This document shows positions 31,565 through 41,942 of a stretch of 64,000 nt of DNA, piece after piece. The notes under the pieces were generated by a model that saw only the letters and a list, made by a program, of their open reading frames with translations, ran no database searches and was not told the origin of the DNA. Both the position numbers and the translations under genes were made by a program. How positions within the stretch are numbered: the stretch's first letter is position 1; each line of letters starts with the position of its first letter. The DNA lies in the NCBI RefSeq assembly GCF_000213805.1, contig NC_015556.1, positions 3,425,001-3,489,000 of the forward strand, given 5' to 3'. Source of the DNA: Pseudomonas fulva 12-X (GTDB lineage: Bacteria > Pseudomonadota > Gammaproteobacteria > Pseudomonadales > Pseudomonadaceae).

Positions 31565-32320
31565 ATGAATCTGCCCCCTCGCCAGCAGCAAATCCTCGAT
31601 CTGATCCGCGAACGCGGCTACGTCAGCATCGAGGAGCTGGCTACCCAGTTCGTCGTCACCCCGCAAACCATCCGCCGCGATATCAATCAGCTGGCGGATG
31701 CCAACCTGCTGCGCCGCTACCATGGCGGCGCAGCCTACGATTCCAGCGTCGAGAACACCGCCTATGCGATGCGCGCCGACCAGATGCGCCAGGAAAAACA
31801 GCGCATCGGTGAAGCGGTAGCCGCGCAGATTCCCGACCACGCCTCGCTGTTCATCAATATCGGTACCACCACCGAAGCCATCGCCCGGGCACTGCTCAAC
31901 CACAGCCACCTGAAGGTCATCACCAACAACCTCAACGTCGCTTCGATGCTCGCCGCCAAGGACGACTTCGACGTGCTGCTCACCGGCGGCAACGTGCGCC
32001 GTGACGGCGGCCTGGTGGGCCAGGCCAGCGTGGACTTCATCAACCAGTTCAAGGTCGACTTCGCTCTGGTGGGCATCAGCGGCATCGATGAAGATGGCAG
32101 CCTGCTGGATTTCGACTACCAGGAAGTGCGCGTCTCCCAGGCGATCATTGCCAACGCCCGCAAGGTGATCCTGGCCGCCGACTCCAGCAAGTTCGGCCGC
32201 AACGCGATGATCCGCCTCGGCCCGATCAGCCTGATCGATTGCCTGGTCACCGATGAACAGCCGGTGCCCGGTCTCTGCCAACTGCTCGACCAGCACAAGA
32301 TCCGCCTCGAAGTCGTCTGA
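31565..32320 (+). CDS. glpR: DeoR-family glycerol-3-phosphate regulon repressor
   Basis: 251 residues. N-terminal DeoR winged helix ([38 protein letters not shown]), then the sugar-phosphate sensor domain with [16 protein letters not shown] and [15 protein letters not shown]. It represses glp genes until glycerol 3-phosphate binds. ATG 31565 has GAAGGA upstream. Placed between glpK and glpD, as in other pseudomonads. Confidence 0.95.
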   Translation: MNLPPRQQQILDLIRERGYVSIEELATQFVVTPQTIRRDINQLADANLLRRYHGGAAYDSSVENTAYAMRADQMRQEKQRIGEAVAAQIPDHASLFINIGTTTEAIARALLNHSHLKVITNNLNVASMLAAKDDFDVLLTGGNVRRDGGLVGQASVDFINQFKVDFALVGISGIDEDGSLLDFDYQEVRVSQAIIANARKVILAADSSKFGRNAMIRLGPISLIDCLVTDEQPVPGLCQLLDQHKIRLEVV

Positions 32321-32334
32321 CCCCCTCTCCTCAC

Positions 32335-32375
32335 CATCCGAGCGACTCCTCGCTCGGATGCGTGTCATTTTTTAT
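32335..32375 (+). terminator. Rho-independent terminator after glpR
   Basis: Perfect 10-bp stem CATCCGAGCG (32335-32344) with 32351-32360, loop ACTCCT, followed by a T-run at 32369-32373. It separates glpR from glpD, which therefore needs its own promoter. Confidence 0.85.
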
Positions 32376-32380
32376 TCCTA

Positions 32381-32547
32381 TTCGAACATCGAGCGAACCT
32401 TCTCGGCTCCCGGGCATCTGTAATTATGTTCGTGAATTTTCATTCCAGCGCATTCCTTGGCTATTTTTGATCGAACACCACTGGATGCGTAACTATTCAT
32501 GCGCTAGTATTTTCGGAAATGAACATTTATGTTCGATTTGAAAATAC
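32381..32547. promoter_or_regulatory. GlpR-like operator region upstream of glpD
   Basis: Several GlpR half-sites: TTCGAACAT (32381-32389), ATGTTCG (32426-32432), TCGAACA (32471-32477) and the palindrome GAACAT-TT-ATGTTC (32521-32534) that continues into TATGTTCGAT (32528-32537). The arrangement suggests GlpR repression of glpD. Confidence 0.55.
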
Positions 32548-32570
32548 AAACGCTAGACGAGGCCCCGACG

Positions 32571-34166
32571 ATGTCCACATCCAGCCTGACCAACAGCCCG
32601 CTGTCCGAGGTTTACGATATTGCCGTCGTGGGCGGCGGCATCAATGGTGCCGGTATCGCCTGTGATGCGGCAGGTCGCGGCCTCTCGGTATTCCTTTGCG
32701 AGAAGGACGATCTCGCACGCCACACCTCGTCGGCGAGCAGCAAGCTGATTCACGGCGGCCTGCGCTACCTGGAGCACCACGAGTTCCGCCTGGTGCGCGA
32801 AGCCCTGGCCGAGCGCGAAGTGCTGCTGGCCAAAGCACCGCACATCGTCAGCCCGATGCGTTTCATCCTGCCCCACCGCCCGCACCTGCGCCCGGCATGG
32901 ATGATCCGTGCCGGGCTGTTCCTTTACGACAACCTGGGCAAGCGCAAAGCGCTGCCGCGCTCGCGTGGCCTCAGCTTCGGCGCCAACAGCCCGCTGAAGC
33001 CCGAGATCACCAAGGGCTTCGAGTACTCCGATTGCTGGGTCGACGACGCCCGCCTGGTGGTGCTCAACGCCATGGCCGCCCGCGAGAACGGTGCCCATGT
33101 GCACACCCATACGCGTTGCGTGAGCGCACGCCGCAGCCAGGGCGCCTGGGAAGTGGACTTGGAGCGCGCCGATGGCAGCCGCTTCTCGATCCGCGCCAAG
33201 GCGCTGGTCAACGCCGCCGGCCCCTGGGTAGCGCGTTTCATCCGTGACGATCTGCAACAGAAATCGCCCTATGGCATCCGCCTGATCCAGGGCAGCCACT
33301 TCGTGGTGCCGCGCCTGTATGACGGCAAGGAGGCCTTCATTCTGCAGAACGAAGACCGCCGCATCGTTTTCGCCATCCCCTATCTGGATCGTTTCACCCT
33401 GATCGGCACCACGGACCGCGAGTACCAGGGCGACCCGGCCACCGTGAGCATCAGCGACGAAGAGACCGATTACCTGCTCAAGGTGGTCAACGACCACTTC
33501 CGCAAGTCGCTGAGCCGTGACGACATCATTCACAGCTACGCCGGTGTGCGCCCGCTGTGCGACGACGAGTCCGACGAGCCCTCGGCCATCACCCGCGACT
33601 ACACCCTGTCGCTGTCGGCCCAGGGTAGCGAGCCACCGCTGCTGTCGGTGTTCGGCGGCAAGCTGACCACCTACCGCAAGCTGGCGGAGTCGGCGATGGC
33701 GCAACTCGCGCCGTTCTTCCCGAACATGAAGGCGCGCTGGACCGCCGATGCGCCGCTGCCGGGCGGCGAGAACATGCAGAGCCGCGAGAGCCTGATCGAA
33801 GCACTGCGTGCTCGCCACAGCTGGCTGAACGCCGATCTGGCCAAACGCTGGGCGATCACCTACGGCAGCCGTACCTGGCTGCTGCTGGAAAACGTGCAGA
33901 GCGAAAGCGACCTGGGCGAACACTTCGGCCATGATCTGTACGCCCGCGAGGTGGATTATCTGCGCGAGCAGGAATGGGCCACCGAGGTGGACGACATTCT
34001 CTGGCGCCGCAGCAAGCTGGGTCTGTTCCTGTCCGCCGCCGAGCGCAGCCGGCTGGAGGCCTACCTGGCGCCCGCCGCCCCTGCCCTGCTCACAGCTGTA
34101 CCAGTTGCGCGTCCAGCCGATGCGCTTGAAGGTGTGGCAGTACCGCGGCAAGCAACGGCGCCTTGA
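32571..34166 (+). CDS. glpD: Aerobic glycerol-3-phosphate dehydrogenase
   Basis: 531 residues, FAD-dependent membrane-associated enzyme that oxidises glycerol 3-phosphate to DHAP and feeds ubiquinone. Start MSTSSLTNSPLSEVYDIAVV with the FAD motif GGGINGAGIACDAAGRG, then SSASSKLIHGGLRYLEHHEF and VFGGKLTTYRKLAE. ATG 32571 chosen over ATG 32529, which overlaps a candidate GlpR operator. The C-terminus runs about 20 residues beyond the form I recall from P. aeruginosa (512 residues). It overlaps the convergent hydrolase gene by 77 bases. Confidence 0.95.
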   Translation: MSTSSLTNSPLSEVYDIAVVGGGINGAGIACDAAGRGLSVFLCEKDDLARHTSSASSKLIHGGLRYLEHHEFRLVREALAEREVLLAKAPHIVSPMRFILPHRPHLRPAWMIRAGLFLYDNLGKRKALPRSRGLSFGANSPLKPEITKGFEYSDCWVDDARLVVLNAMAARENGAHVHTHTRCVSARRSQGAWEVDLERADGSRFSIRAKALVNAAGPWVARFIRDDLQQKSPYGIRLIQGSHFVVPRLYDGKEAFILQNEDRRIVFAIPYLDRFTLIGTTDREYQGDPATVSISDEETDYLLKVVNDHFRKSLSRDDIIHSYAGVRPLCDDESDEPSAITRDYTLSLSAQGSEPPLLSVFGGKLTTYRKLAESAMAQLAPFFPNMKARWTADAPLPGGENMQSRESLIEALRARHSWLNADLAKRWAITYGSRTWLLLENVQSESDLGEHFGHDLYAREVDYLREQEWATEVDDILWRRSKLGLFLSAAERSRLEAYLAPAAPALLTAVPVARPADALEGVAVPRQATAP

Positions 34167-35082
34167 AGCGCTCCTGAAAGCGGTGAGCGAGCCCGGGAAT
34201 CAACCGCAGCTCGCTGCCGCGAATATGCGCCGCCACATGCACGCCGTGCATCACCGGCAGCAGCGGGTCGGCGGTGCCATGCACCACCAGCGTCGGCACC
34301 TGCAGCCGGTTGAGCAGATCCACCCGGCTGCTCTCGGCGAGAATCGCCAACAATTGCCGCTCCACACCCGCCGGATTGAAGGCTCGGTCGTAGGCCACTT
34401 CAGCCTGATGCAGGAGCACCGCGCGATCATCCACCACCGCTGGGCTACCCAGCGCCGCCAGCAAATCCGCCTGCTGTTCCAGCGCCACTTCGCGGCTCGG
34501 CGCCTCGCGACGCGCCAGCAACTTCAGTAGCGCCGGGCTCGGTGCAGGCAGGCCCTGGGCGCCTGAGCTGGTCATCACCAGAGTAAGGCTACGCACGCGC
34601 TGGGGCGCCATGTCGGCGATGTGCTGGGCGATCATCCCGCCCATGCTCGCGCCCAGCAGATGAAATTCCTCGATGCCCAGCGCGTCCATCAAACCCAGGG
34701 CATCACCCGCCATATCGCGCAGCCGATAGGGCGCACCGACCGACAGCCCAAGCCGGTAGCGCAGCACCTCGTAGGCCAGATTGGCCTCGGGCGCCTTGGC
34801 ATTCCAACTGCTCAGGCCTGCATCGCGGTTGTCGAAGCGGATTACCCGAAAGCCCTGCTCGCACAGCTGCTCGACCACATCATCCGGCCAATGGATCAGC
34901 TGCCCACCCAGCCCCATGACCAGCAGCAACGCCGGATCGCTGTCACGACCGATGCTCTGGTAGGCCAGAGTCACGTCGCCCACGGACACGCGCTCGACAT
35001 CCATGCCGACCTTGCACACCTCAGCCGCCAGACACGAAAAGCTGCCCAGCAAGGCCGCCAGAAAAATAACCACGCGCATCAT
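34090..35082 (-). CDS. Alpha/beta-hydrolase, probably exported
   Basis: 330 residues from ATG 35082 (MMRVVIFLAALLGSFSCLAA); an in-frame GTG at 35091 is also possible. A signal peptide or signal anchor opens the protein. Hydrolase motifs follow: oxyanion HG-like region LLVMGLGGQLIHW, nucleophile elbow GASMGG (Ser), acid in VPTLVVHGTADPLLPV and late His in IPGLAHRF. Resembles lactone/ester hydrolases of the RsbQ/PcaD group; substrate unknown. Convergent with and overlapping glpD. Confidence 0.75.
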   Translation of the reverse strand: MMRVVIFLAALLGSFSCLAAEVCKVGMDVERVSVGDVTLAYQSIGRDSDPALLLVMGLGGQLIHWPDDVVEQLCEQGFRVIRFDNRDAGLSSWNAKAPEANLAYEVLRYRLGLSVGAPYRLRDMAGDALGLMDALGIEEFHLLGASMGGMIAQHIADMAPQRVRSLTLVMTSSGAQGLPAPSPALLKLLARREAPSREVALEQQADLLAALGSPAVVDDRAVLLHQAEVAYDRAFNPAGVERQLLAILAESSRVDLLNRLQVPTLVVHGTADPLLPVMHGVHVAAHIRGSELRLIPGLAHRFQERFKAPLLAAVLPHLQAHRLDAQLVQL

Positions 35083-35290
35083 GAATTCCACGAACTAAAA
35101 GCCGGATAGCAGACAAGTGTTGCAGTGATGGCGTACGGCTCGCTGCCATAAAACGGTGACAGTTTGATGAAACCTGCCAAACGGATAATCGAGACGCGAC
35201 TCGACAGCGGCCAGTCGCTGAGCGACACTGCCGCGCATGAATAGCGCTCATTTTAATTCAGGCGCAGTTGAATCGCTTGCAGGTACCTCA

Positions 35291-36208
35291 ATGCTCGAAA
35301 TCCGCCACTTGAAGACGCTCCACGCCCTGCGGGAAACCGACAGCCTGGTCGAGGCGGCCGATCGCTTGCACCTGACCCAGTCGGCGCTGTCGCACCAGTT
35401 CAAGGAACTTGAGGAGCGCCTCGGCATGCAGCTGTTCGTGCGCAAGACCAAGCCGGTGCGCTTCACCAGCGCCGGGCTGCGCCTGCTGCAGCTGAGCGAC
35501 GCCGTACTCCCCCTGCTGCGCAGCGCCGAGCGCGATCTGTCGCGCCTGGCCGGTGGCACGGCCGGTCGCCTGCATATGGCCATCGAATGCCACAGCTGCT
35601 TTCAATGGCTGATGCCGACCATCGACCAGTTCCGCGACGCCTGGCCGGAGGTCGAGCTGGATCTAGCATCGGGCTTCTCCTTCGCGCCGCTGCCCGCCCT
35701 GGCCCGTGGCGATCTGGACCTGGTGGTGACATCTGATCCCGTAGAGCTGTCGGGCATCACCTACGTGCCGCTATTCACCTACGAAGCCATGCTGGCGGTG
35801 GCCAACCAGCACGCCCTGGCCAGTCGCCCCTATATCCGCCCCGAAGATCTGCTCAAGGAAACCCTGATCACCTACCCGGTGGAGCGTGATCGCCTGGATA
35901 TTTTCACCCGCTTTCTGGAGCCCGCCGACATAGAGCCGGCCCAGGTGCGTACCTCCGAGCTGACGGTGATGATGATGCAACTGGTGGCCAGCGGCCGCGG
36001 CGTTTGCGGCCTGCCCAACTGGGCGCTGCACGAGTACAGCTCGCGCGGTTATGTGACCGCCAAGCGCCTGGGCGAAAAGGGTCTGTTCGCCACGCTCTAC
36101 GCCGGCGTGCGCACCGACATGCTCGATGCGCCCTTCATGCGCGACTTCCTGCTCACCGCCAAGGACACCTCATTCGCCAACCTCGAAGGCGTCAGCGTCG
36201 CCCGGTAG
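35291..36208 (+). CDS. metR: LysR-family transcriptional regulator MetR
   Basis: 305 residues. It starts MLEIRHLKTLHALRETDSLV with the LysR winged helix (DRLHLTQSALSHQFKELEER). The binding domain shows the MetR-typical IECHSCFQWLMPTIDQFR. MetR uses homocysteine to activate methionine synthesis genes. metE is not adjacent. ATG 35291 fits the conserved family start; frames extending to 35237 do not. Confidence 0.85.
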   Translation: MLEIRHLKTLHALRETDSLVEAADRLHLTQSALSHQFKELEERLGMQLFVRKTKPVRFTSAGLRLLQLSDAVLPLLRSAERDLSRLAGGTAGRLHMAIECHSCFQWLMPTIDQFRDAWPEVELDLASGFSFAPLPALARGDLDLVVTSDPVELSGITYVPLFTYEAMLAVANQHALASRPYIRPEDLLKETLITYPVERDRLDIFTRFLEPADIEPAQVRTSELTVMMMQLVASGRGVCGLPNWALHEYSSRGYVTAKRLGEKGLFATLYAGVRTDMLDAPFMRDFLLTAKDTSFANLEGVSVAR

Positions 36209-36234
36209 TAATCCTTTCCACACAGGGCTTCACT

Positions 36235-36564
36235 ATGAACATCAGCGATATCCCCTTCGGCGTCACCGACTGGAGCCAGATCGAAGCCACCGAACATGCT
36301 GGCGAAACCGGCACCGCCTACTGGCGTACCTGCCAGTTCGGCGCCCTGCGCGTACGCATGGTCGAGTACACGGCGGGCTACCTGGCCGATCACTGGTGCA
36401 AGAAGGGTCACATCCTGCTCTGCCTGGAAGGCGAGCTGCATACCGAACTCGACGACGGCCGCCGCTTCGTGATGACACCCGGCATGAGTTATCAGGTCGC
36501 CGATGGCGCCGAAGCGCACCGCAGCTCGACGAGCACCGGCGCGCGACTGTTCATCGTCGACTGA
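36235..36564 (+). CDS. DHCW-motif cupin fold protein
   Basis: 109 residues, single cupin barrel. The name-giving motif is in ADHWCKKGHILLCLEGELHT, with the second cupin motif in FVMTPGMSYQVADGAEAH. Possible metal ligands are His, Cys and His. Cytoplasmic, no known function. Begins 26 bases after metR in the same direction. Confidence 0.8.
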   Translation: MNISDIPFGVTDWSQIEATEHAGETGTAYWRTCQFGALRVRMVEYTAGYLADHWCKKGHILLCLEGELHTELDDGRRFVMTPGMSYQVADGAEAHRSSTSTGARLFIVD

Positions 36565-36640
36565 ATCGAGCCGCCGACAGGTTACAGCCTCGCCGTTCTG
36601 CCGTTATGCTGGCGGTAGATTTCTGCGCCTGGAGCCCGTC

Positions 36641-37033
36641 ATGATCAACGCCTATCGCCTGCCTCTTCTCGCCGGCCTGGTTCTGCTGAGCGCCTGCGCC
36701 AGCCCGTCCAAGAGCCTGCAGGTACAGAAACAGAGCCAGTGCCCGATCAGCCTGCAGGCTGGCCAGCAACTGATCCTCAGCCTGCCGAGCAACCCGACGA
36801 CGGGCTATCGCTGGACGGTGCAGGAAGACGCAGCAGCAGTACTCAAGGCACTGGGCCCGGAGGTCTACAGCAGCGAAGAGGACTCCGACCTGGTCGGCGG
36901 CGACGGCCATTCCACCTGGCGCTTCCAGGCCACCGAGCCAGGCGAAGCACAGCTGCTGCTGACCTATGCCCAACCCTGGGACACCAGCACTGCCCCGGCC
37001 GACACCTTCGACTGCCAGATCCGCGTTCGCTAA
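36641..37033 (+). CDS. icp: Chagasin-family cysteine protease inhibitor lipoprotein
   Basis: 130 residues, exported lipoprotein: MINAYRLPLLAGLVLLSACA with lipobox LSAC (Cys19). The inhibitory loop NPTTGYRW is the hallmark of chagasin/ICP proteins. A later loop, GDGHSTWRFQ, and the final segment DTFDCQIRVR match the family. It blocks papain-like proteases. In P. aeruginosa icp lies beside the asrA-type lon gene; here it is 32 kb away, next to cmoA, indicating rearrangement. GGAG precedes the ATG. Confidence 0.85.
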   Translation: MINAYRLPLLAGLVLLSACASPSKSLQVQKQSQCPISLQAGQQLILSLPSNPTTGYRWTVQEDAAAVLKALGPEVYSSEEDSDLVGGDGHSTWRFQATEPGEAQLLLTYAQPWDTSTAPADTFDCQIRVR

Positions 37034-37149
37034 AGGCGTTCCTGCACGGTCAAACCCAGGCCGACCATCGCATCAGGCCTGCAGCGAGGTTTGGCTAATC
37101 GCCGGACTTGGCTAAAATGCGCGCCTTTCCAGCGCCATGCAGACCGACC

Positions 37150-37893
37150 GTGAACAGACAGCCCGACCAACTCTTCGCCCAGCCACTGGATCAGGTGCCG
37201 GACTTCGTCTTCAACGAGGACGTGGCCCGGGTCTTCCCAGACATGATCAAGCGCTCGGTGCCGGGCTACCCGACCATCGTCGAGAACATCGGCGTGCTGG
37301 CCGGCCAGTTCGCCCAGCCCGGCAGCCTGCTCTATGACCTGGGCTGCTCGCTGGGCGCCGTCACCCAGGCGCTGCGCCGCCACGTGCAGGCCGACGGTTG
37401 CCGGGTGATCGCCGTGGACAACTCCAGCGCCATGGTCGAACGCTGCCGCGAGTACCTGCACGCCCAGGACGCCATGTTCCAGGAGCTGCTGCCGGTCGAA
37501 GTCATCGAAGCCGACATCCTGGCCATGGACTGGCAGCCCGCCTCCCTGGTGGCGATGAACTTCACTCTGCAGTTCATCGCCCCGGAAAACCGTCTGGAGC
37601 TGCTGAGCCGGATTCGCAACACCCTGCTGCCAGGTGGTGCATTGATCCTCTCCGAGAAACTGCGCTTCGAAGACCAGCAACAACACGCCCTACTCACCGA
37701 TCTGCATATCGCCTTCAAGCGGGCCAACGGCTACAGCGAACTGGAAATCGCCCAGAAGCGCAGCGCGATCGAAAACGTCATGCTGCCCGACAGCCTCGAA
37801 CAGCACCGCGAACGCCTGCAGGCCGCCGGCTTCAGCAAGGTGGTGCCCTGGTTCCAGTGCCTGAATTTTGCTTCCCTGGTGGCCCTGCCATGA
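37150..37893 (+). CDS. cmoA: Carboxy-S-adenosyl-L-methionine synthase CmoA
   Basis: 247 residues from GTG 37150, the usual family length. Makes carboxy-SAM from SAM and prephenate for wobble uridine modification (cmo5U34) of tRNA. Motifs: SAM-binding [25 protein letters not shown] and MNFTLQFI. Overlaps cmoB by four bases. Confidence 0.95.
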   Translation: MNRQPDQLFAQPLDQVPDFVFNEDVARVFPDMIKRSVPGYPTIVENIGVLAGQFAQPGSLLYDLGCSLGAVTQALRRHVQADGCRVIAVDNSSAMVERCREYLHAQDAMFQELLPVEVIEADILAMDWQPASLVAMNFTLQFIAPENRLELLSRIRNTLLPGGALILSEKLRFEDQQQHALLTDLHIAFKRANGYSELEIAQKRSAIENVMLPDSLEQHRERLQAAGFSKVVPWFQCLNFASLVALP

Positions 37894-38858
37894 TGCGCCG
37901 CATGGATCTGGATGCTCTGCAGGCCGAGCTCGCCGGCACGCCTCTGCAGGACTGGAGCGCCGACCTGCCCGCGCAGATCGACGCCAAGCTGGCCATCGGT
38001 CATGGCGACCTGCAGCGCTGGTACGCCGCCGTCGAAGCCCTGCCGCCCCTAAATGCCGAGCAGATCGACCTGCAAGAAGATTTCCGCCTCGATGGCCCCT
38101 GTGACGAAACCACCCGCGCGGCGCTGGACAGCGCCTTGCGCGGCCTCATTCCGTGGCGCAAAGGGCCCTTCCATACCTTCGGCGTGCACGTGGACACCGA
38201 ATGGCGCTCGGACTGGAAATGGCAGCGCGTCGCCCCGCACCTGGATCTCAGAGGCAGACGCGTGCTCGACGTCGGCTGCGGCAATGGCTACTACATGTGG
38301 CGCATGCTCGGCGCCGGCGCCCGCAGCGTGGTCGGCATCGACCCCAACTGGCTGTTCCTCTGCCAGTTCCTGGCGATGAAGAACTACCTGCCGGATATGC
38401 CCGCCTGGCACCTGCCGCTGGGCATCGAAGAGCTGCCACCGAAGCTGCTGGGCTTCGATACGGTGTTTTCCATGGGCGTGCTCTATCACCGTCGCTCGCC
38501 CGTCGACCACCTGCTCGAACTCAAGGACTGCCTGCGCAAGGGTGGCGAACTGGTGCTGGAAACCCTGGTGGTGGAAGGCGACGCCCAACAGGTGCTGGTA
38601 CCCGAGGATCGCTACGCGCAGATGCGCAACGTCTGGTTCCTGCCGTCGGTGCCGGCGCTGGAGCTATGGCTGCGCCGCGCCGGGTTTCTTGATGTGCGCT
38701 GCGTGGACGTCAGCGTCACCTCGGTCGAGGAACAGCGCAGCACCGAGTGGATGCGCTACCAGTCGCTGCCCGAATTCCTCGACCCGCTGGACCATCGCCG
38801 TACCGTCGAAGGCCTGCCGGCGCCGCGCCGCGCCGTAATGGTCGCCCGCAAGCCCTGA
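37890..38858 (+). CDS. cmoB: tRNA 5-carboxymethoxyuridine-forming carboxymethyltransferase CmoB
   Basis: 322 residues. Transfers the carboxymethyl group from carboxy-SAM to 5-hydroxyuridine at position 34. Conserved segments: [23 protein letters not shown]-fold [36 protein letters not shown] 37890 overlaps the cmoA stop, so both halves of the pathway are made together. Confidence 0.95.
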   Translation: MMRRMDLDALQAELAGTPLQDWSADLPAQIDAKLAIGHGDLQRWYAAVEALPPLNAEQIDLQEDFRLDGPCDETTRAALDSALRGLIPWRKGPFHTFGVHVDTEWRSDWKWQRVAPHLDLRGRRVLDVGCGNGYYMWRMLGAGARSVVGIDPNWLFLCQFLAMKNYLPDMPAWHLPLGIEELPPKLLGFDTVFSMGVLYHRRSPVDHLLELKDCLRKGGELVLETLVVEGDAQQVLVPEDRYAQMRNVWFLPSVPALELWLRRAGFLDVRCVDVSVTSVEEQRSTEWMRYQSLPEFLDPLDHRRTVEGLPAPRRAVMVARKP

Positions 38859-38863
38859 AGGAA

Positions 38864-38888
38864 GCAGCGCCGTTTAGCGCGGCGCTGC
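38864..38888. terminator. Hairpin between convergent cmoB and pdxJ
   Basis: GCAGCGCCG (38864-38872) pairs with CGGCGCTGC (38880-38888). It covers the pdxJ stop codon; no T-run, so termination is uncertain. Confidence 0.35.
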
Positions 38889-39617
38889 CTCCTGGATCAG
38901 CTGTTTCATCTCGCGCACGGCTTCCTTGAAGCCGACGAACAGCGCATGGCTGACCAGTGCATGGCCGATGTTCAGCTCGTTGATCCCCGGAATCGCCGCC
39001 ACCGGCTCGACGTTGTGGTAATGCAGGCCGTGGCCGGCGTTGACGATAAGCCCCAGCGACACACCCAGGGCAACGCCCTCACGGATGCGCTGCAGCTCGG
39101 CAGCCGCTTCCTGCGGCGTATGGGCATCGGCATAACGACCGGTATGCAATTCGATGGCCGGTGCGCCGACGCGCTTGCTCGCCTCGATCTGCCGCGGGTC
39201 GGCATCGATGAACAGCGACACCTCGCTACCGACGGCCGCCAGGCGTTTTACCGCCGCGGCAATCCGCGCCTCCTGACCCGCCACGTCCAGGCCGCCCTCG
39301 GTGGTCAGCTCCTGGCGGGTTTCCGGTACCAGGCACACGTGCTCGGGGCATATCTCCTCGGCGAAGTCGAGCATGAAGTCGGTCACGCCCATCTCGAAGT
39401 TCATGCGCGTCTGCATGACCTCCTTGAGCACGCGCACGTCGCGCTCCTGGATATGCCGGCGATCTTCACGCAGGTGCACGGTGATGCCATCGGCACCCGC
39501 CTCTTCGGCGTCCAGCGCGGCTTTTACCGGATCGGGATAACGGGTGCCGCGCGCCTGGCGCAGCGTGGCGACGTGATCGATATTCACACCCAGCAAAACA
39601 CGGTTGGCTTCAGTCAC
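38874..39617 (-). CDS. pdxJ: Pyridoxine 5'-phosphate synthase
   Basis: 247 residues, TIM barrel that condenses 1-deoxyxylulose 5-phosphate with 3-amino-2-oxopropyl phosphate. Opening [20 protein letters not shown] and [15 protein letters not shown] are the family marks, as is the end [20 protein letters not shown] 39617 has AAGGAG seven bases upstream and overlaps the recO stop by eight bases. Last gene of the lepA-to-pdxJ series. Confidence 0.95.
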   Translation of the reverse strand: MTEANRVLLGVNIDHVATLRQARGTRYPDPVKAALDAEEAGADGITVHLREDRRHIQERDVRVLKEVMQTRMNFEMGVTDFMLDFAEEICPEHVCLVPETRQELTTEGGLDVAGQEARIAAAVKRLAAVGSEVSLFIDADPRQIEASKRVGAPAIELHTGRYADAHTPQEAAAELQRIREGVALGVSLGLIVNAGHGLHYHNVEPVAAIPGINELNIGHALVSHALFVGFKEAVREMKQLIQEAAPR

Positions 39618-40308
39618 GGGTCGGCTCCTTGAGCGTCATGAACAATTCGCGGCTGACCAGCGGTCGGCCGCCAAGATGGGGGGCGAGTGCCTGGCGCATC
39701 AGGCGCTTGGCCGCGGCCAGGGCACCGGGCGTGCTCCAGTCCGCATCGGCCATGGCCAGCAGTTCGCTACCGAGAAAGGCCCCGGGCTGCCAGTGGCCGA
39801 TGGGCAGAAAGCCGCTGTCGGCCTCCAGCCGGTACAGGCCGTCGCTGACCACGGCATTGCCCTGCACGTCGCTGTCGAGGGCGAAACCATAGCCGAGTTC
39901 ATCGAGCAGCCGCCATTCGAACGCGCGCAGGATCGGCTCCAGCGGCCGCCCTTGGGCCAGCGCCAGGATGCTCATGGCGTAATGCTCGAAAATTACCGGA
40001 TGCGGATCTTCGGCGGGCAGCACGCGGATCAGCAATTCGTTGAGGTACAGCCCGCTGAACAGCGCCTCGCCAGTGAGCAGGTTGGGAATGCCGGCGGCTT
40101 CCAGGCGTCCGACGTTCTTCAGCTCGCCACGGCCACGGGTTTCCAGCTCCAAGGGAATGAATGGCCGGGCCAGGCTGCCGGCCTTGCCTCGTGCGCCACG
40201 CAGCACGGCGCGCAAGCGGCCTTGCGGGGTCAGGAAGTCGACCAGCGCGCTGCTCTCGCGGTACGCGCGGCTGTGCAGGACATAGGCGGGCTGGCTGGGC
40301 GCAAGCAT
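39610..40308 (-). CDS. recO: DNA repair protein RecO
   Basis: 232 residues. Loads RecA in the RecFOR pathway and anneals single strands. The N-terminal OB fold opens [20 protein letters not shown] and VLRGARG. A helical domain follows ([33 protein letters not shown]). The zinc-binding cysteines of some RecO proteins are absent. ATG 40308 has little Shine-Dalgarno sequence, consistent with coupling to era upstream. Confidence 0.9.
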   Translation of the reverse strand: MLAPSQPAYVLHSRAYRESSALVDFLTPQGRLRAVLRGARGKAGSLARPFIPLELETRGRGELKNVGRLEAAGIPNLLTGEALFSGLYLNELLIRVLPAEDPHPVIFEHYAMSILALAQGRPLEPILRAFEWRLLDELGYGFALDSDVQGNAVVSDGLYRLEADSGFLPIGHWQPGAFLGSELLAMADADWSTPGALAAAKRLMRQALAPHLGGRPLVSRELFMTLKEPTRD

Positions 40309-40357
40309 GGGGATAAACTCGCTGGATTAGCCAGCCGCGGCGCGGCGGATGCCGGGT

Positions 40358-41260
40358 TCAGATATCGTCGTAACCGAGCGAACGCAGGGCGCGTTCGTCG
40401 TCGGACCAGCCGCTCTTCACCTTGACCCACAGGTTGAGCATGACCTTGGTGTCGAACATCGACTCCATGTCCTTGCGAGCTTCCTGGCCAATGCGTTTGA
40501 GACGCTCGCCCTTCTCGCCGATGATGATCTTCTTCTGGCCATCGCGTTCGACCAGGATCAGCGCATGGATATGCATGATCCGCCCTTCGCGCTTGAACTC
40601 CTCAATCTCCACGGTGATCTGGTACGGCAGCTCGGCACCGAGCTGACGCATGATCTTCTCGCGTACCAGCTCGGCGGCGAAGAAGCGCCCGGAGCGGTCG
40701 GTGATCTGGTCTTCAGGGAAGAAATGCACACCCTCGGGCAGGCGCTCGCCCACGAGTTTTTCCAGGGCATCGAGGTTGTGCCCCTGCTGCGCCGACACCG
40801 GCACGATCTCGGCATTGGGCAGTTGCTGCGCCAGCCACTGCAGGTGCGGCATCAGGTCCGCCTTGTCTTCCAGGCGATCGGTCTTGTTGACCGCCAGGAT
40901 CACCGGGCCTTCGACGTACTGGACGCGCTCGAGGACCATCTGGTCCTCATCGGTCCAGCGGGTGCGATCGACCACGAAGATCACCACGTCGACATCCTTG
41001 AGGGCCGACGAGGCGTTCTTGTTCATGTAGCGGTTGATCGCCTTGTCGTTGTTCTTGTGCAGGCCGGGCGTGTCGACATAGATCGCCTGCACGTCACCCT
41101 CGGTCTTGATGCCGAGCATGTTGTGGCGAGTAGTCTGTGGCTTGCGCGAGGTGATCGCCAGCTTCTGACCGAGAATGTGGTTGAGCAGCGTCGATTTGCC
41201 CACGTTGGGCCGGCCAACGATGGCGACATAGCCACAGCGCGTTACGGGCGAATCAGTCAT
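40358..41260 (-). CDS. era: GTPase Era
   Basis: 300 residues from ATG 41260, which follows GGAGAA and overlaps the rnc stop by eight bases. GTPase motifs: G1 [10 protein letters not shown]3 DTPGLH, G4 NKTD. A C-terminal KH domain holds the [15 protein letters not shown] loop. Binds 16S rRNA near its 3' end in 30S assembly. Confidence 0.95.
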   Translation of the reverse strand: MTDSPVTRCGYVAIVGRPNVGKSTLLNHILGQKLAITSRKPQTTRHNMLGIKTEGDVQAIYVDTPGLHKNNDKAINRYMNKNASSALKDVDVVIFVVDRTRWTDEDQMVLERVQYVEGPVILAVNKTDRLEDKADLMPHLQWLAQQLPNAEIVPVSAQQGHNLDALEKLVGERLPEGVHFFPEDQITDRSGRFFAAELVREKIMRQLGAELPYQITVEIEEFKREGRIMHIHALILVERDGQKKIIIGEKGERLKRIGQEARKDMESMFDTKVMLNLWVKVKSGWSDDERALRSLGYDDI

Positions 41261-41942
41261 TGCCGTTCTCCACACCCAGGGCGATCAGCGCGGCAGTGGC
41301 CGCGACCTGTTCGGCGATCCGGCGGCTGGCGCCTTGGCCCAGGGTTTTGTCATTGAGTAGATTGACCTGACATTCGACCACGAATGTCCGGCAATGGGGT
41401 TCGCCCTGAATGTCGACCACCTCGTAACGCGGCAGCTCACAGGCGCGCGACTGCAGAAACTCCTGCAAGCGGGTCTTGGGATCCTTGTTGGTGTCGACCA
41501 GGGTCAGGCCGTCCAGCTCGTTGGTCAGCCAGGCCAGCACGCGCTCGCGGGCGACGTCCATGCCGGCATCCAGGTAGATGGCGCCGATCAGGGCTTCCAG
41601 GGCGTCGGCCAGGATCGAGTCGCGGCGAAAACCACCGCTCTTCAGCTCACCGGAGCCCAGGCGCAGGTATTCGCCAAGATCGAAACCGCGCGCCAGCACG
41701 GCAAGGGTCTCGCCCTTCACCAGCCGCGCGCGCAGCCTCGACAGCTGGCCTTCGCGAGCTTGGGGGAAGCGCTCGTAGAGCGCCTCGCCAGCGACGAAAT
41801 TGAGGATGGCATCACCGAGGAACTCCAGGCGCTCATTGTTGCGTCCGGCAAAACTGCGATGGGTCAGGGCCAGGATCATCAGATCCTGGTCCTTGAAGCT
41901 ATGCCCAAGCTGGCGCTCGAGGCGGGTCAACGAAACACTCAC
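41253..41942 (-). CDS. rnc: Ribonuclease III
   Basis: 229 residues. Cleaves double-stranded rRNA precursors. Catalytic signature [12 protein letters not shown] near residue 38, second metal-binding stretch [14 protein letters not shown], and a C-terminal dsRBD ([13 protein letters not shown] ... [16 protein letters not shown]). GTG start at 41942 overlaps the upstream DUF4845 gene by four bases. Confidence 0.95.
   Translation of the reverse strand: MSVSLTRLERQLGHSFKDQDLMILALTHRSFAGRNNERLEFLGDAILNFVAGEALYERFPQAREGQLSRLRARLVKGETLAVLARGFDLGEYLRLGSGELKSGGFRRDSILADALEALIGAIYLDAGMDVARERVLAWLTNELDGLTLVDTNKDPKTRLQEFLQSRACELPRYEVVDIQGEPHCRTFVVECQVNLLNDKTLGQGASRRIAEQVAATAALIALGVENGND

Noticed and set aside
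32553..34151. 532-codon antisense frame over glpD
   Set aside because: Shadow of glpD codon bias; glpD itself is intact and recognised.
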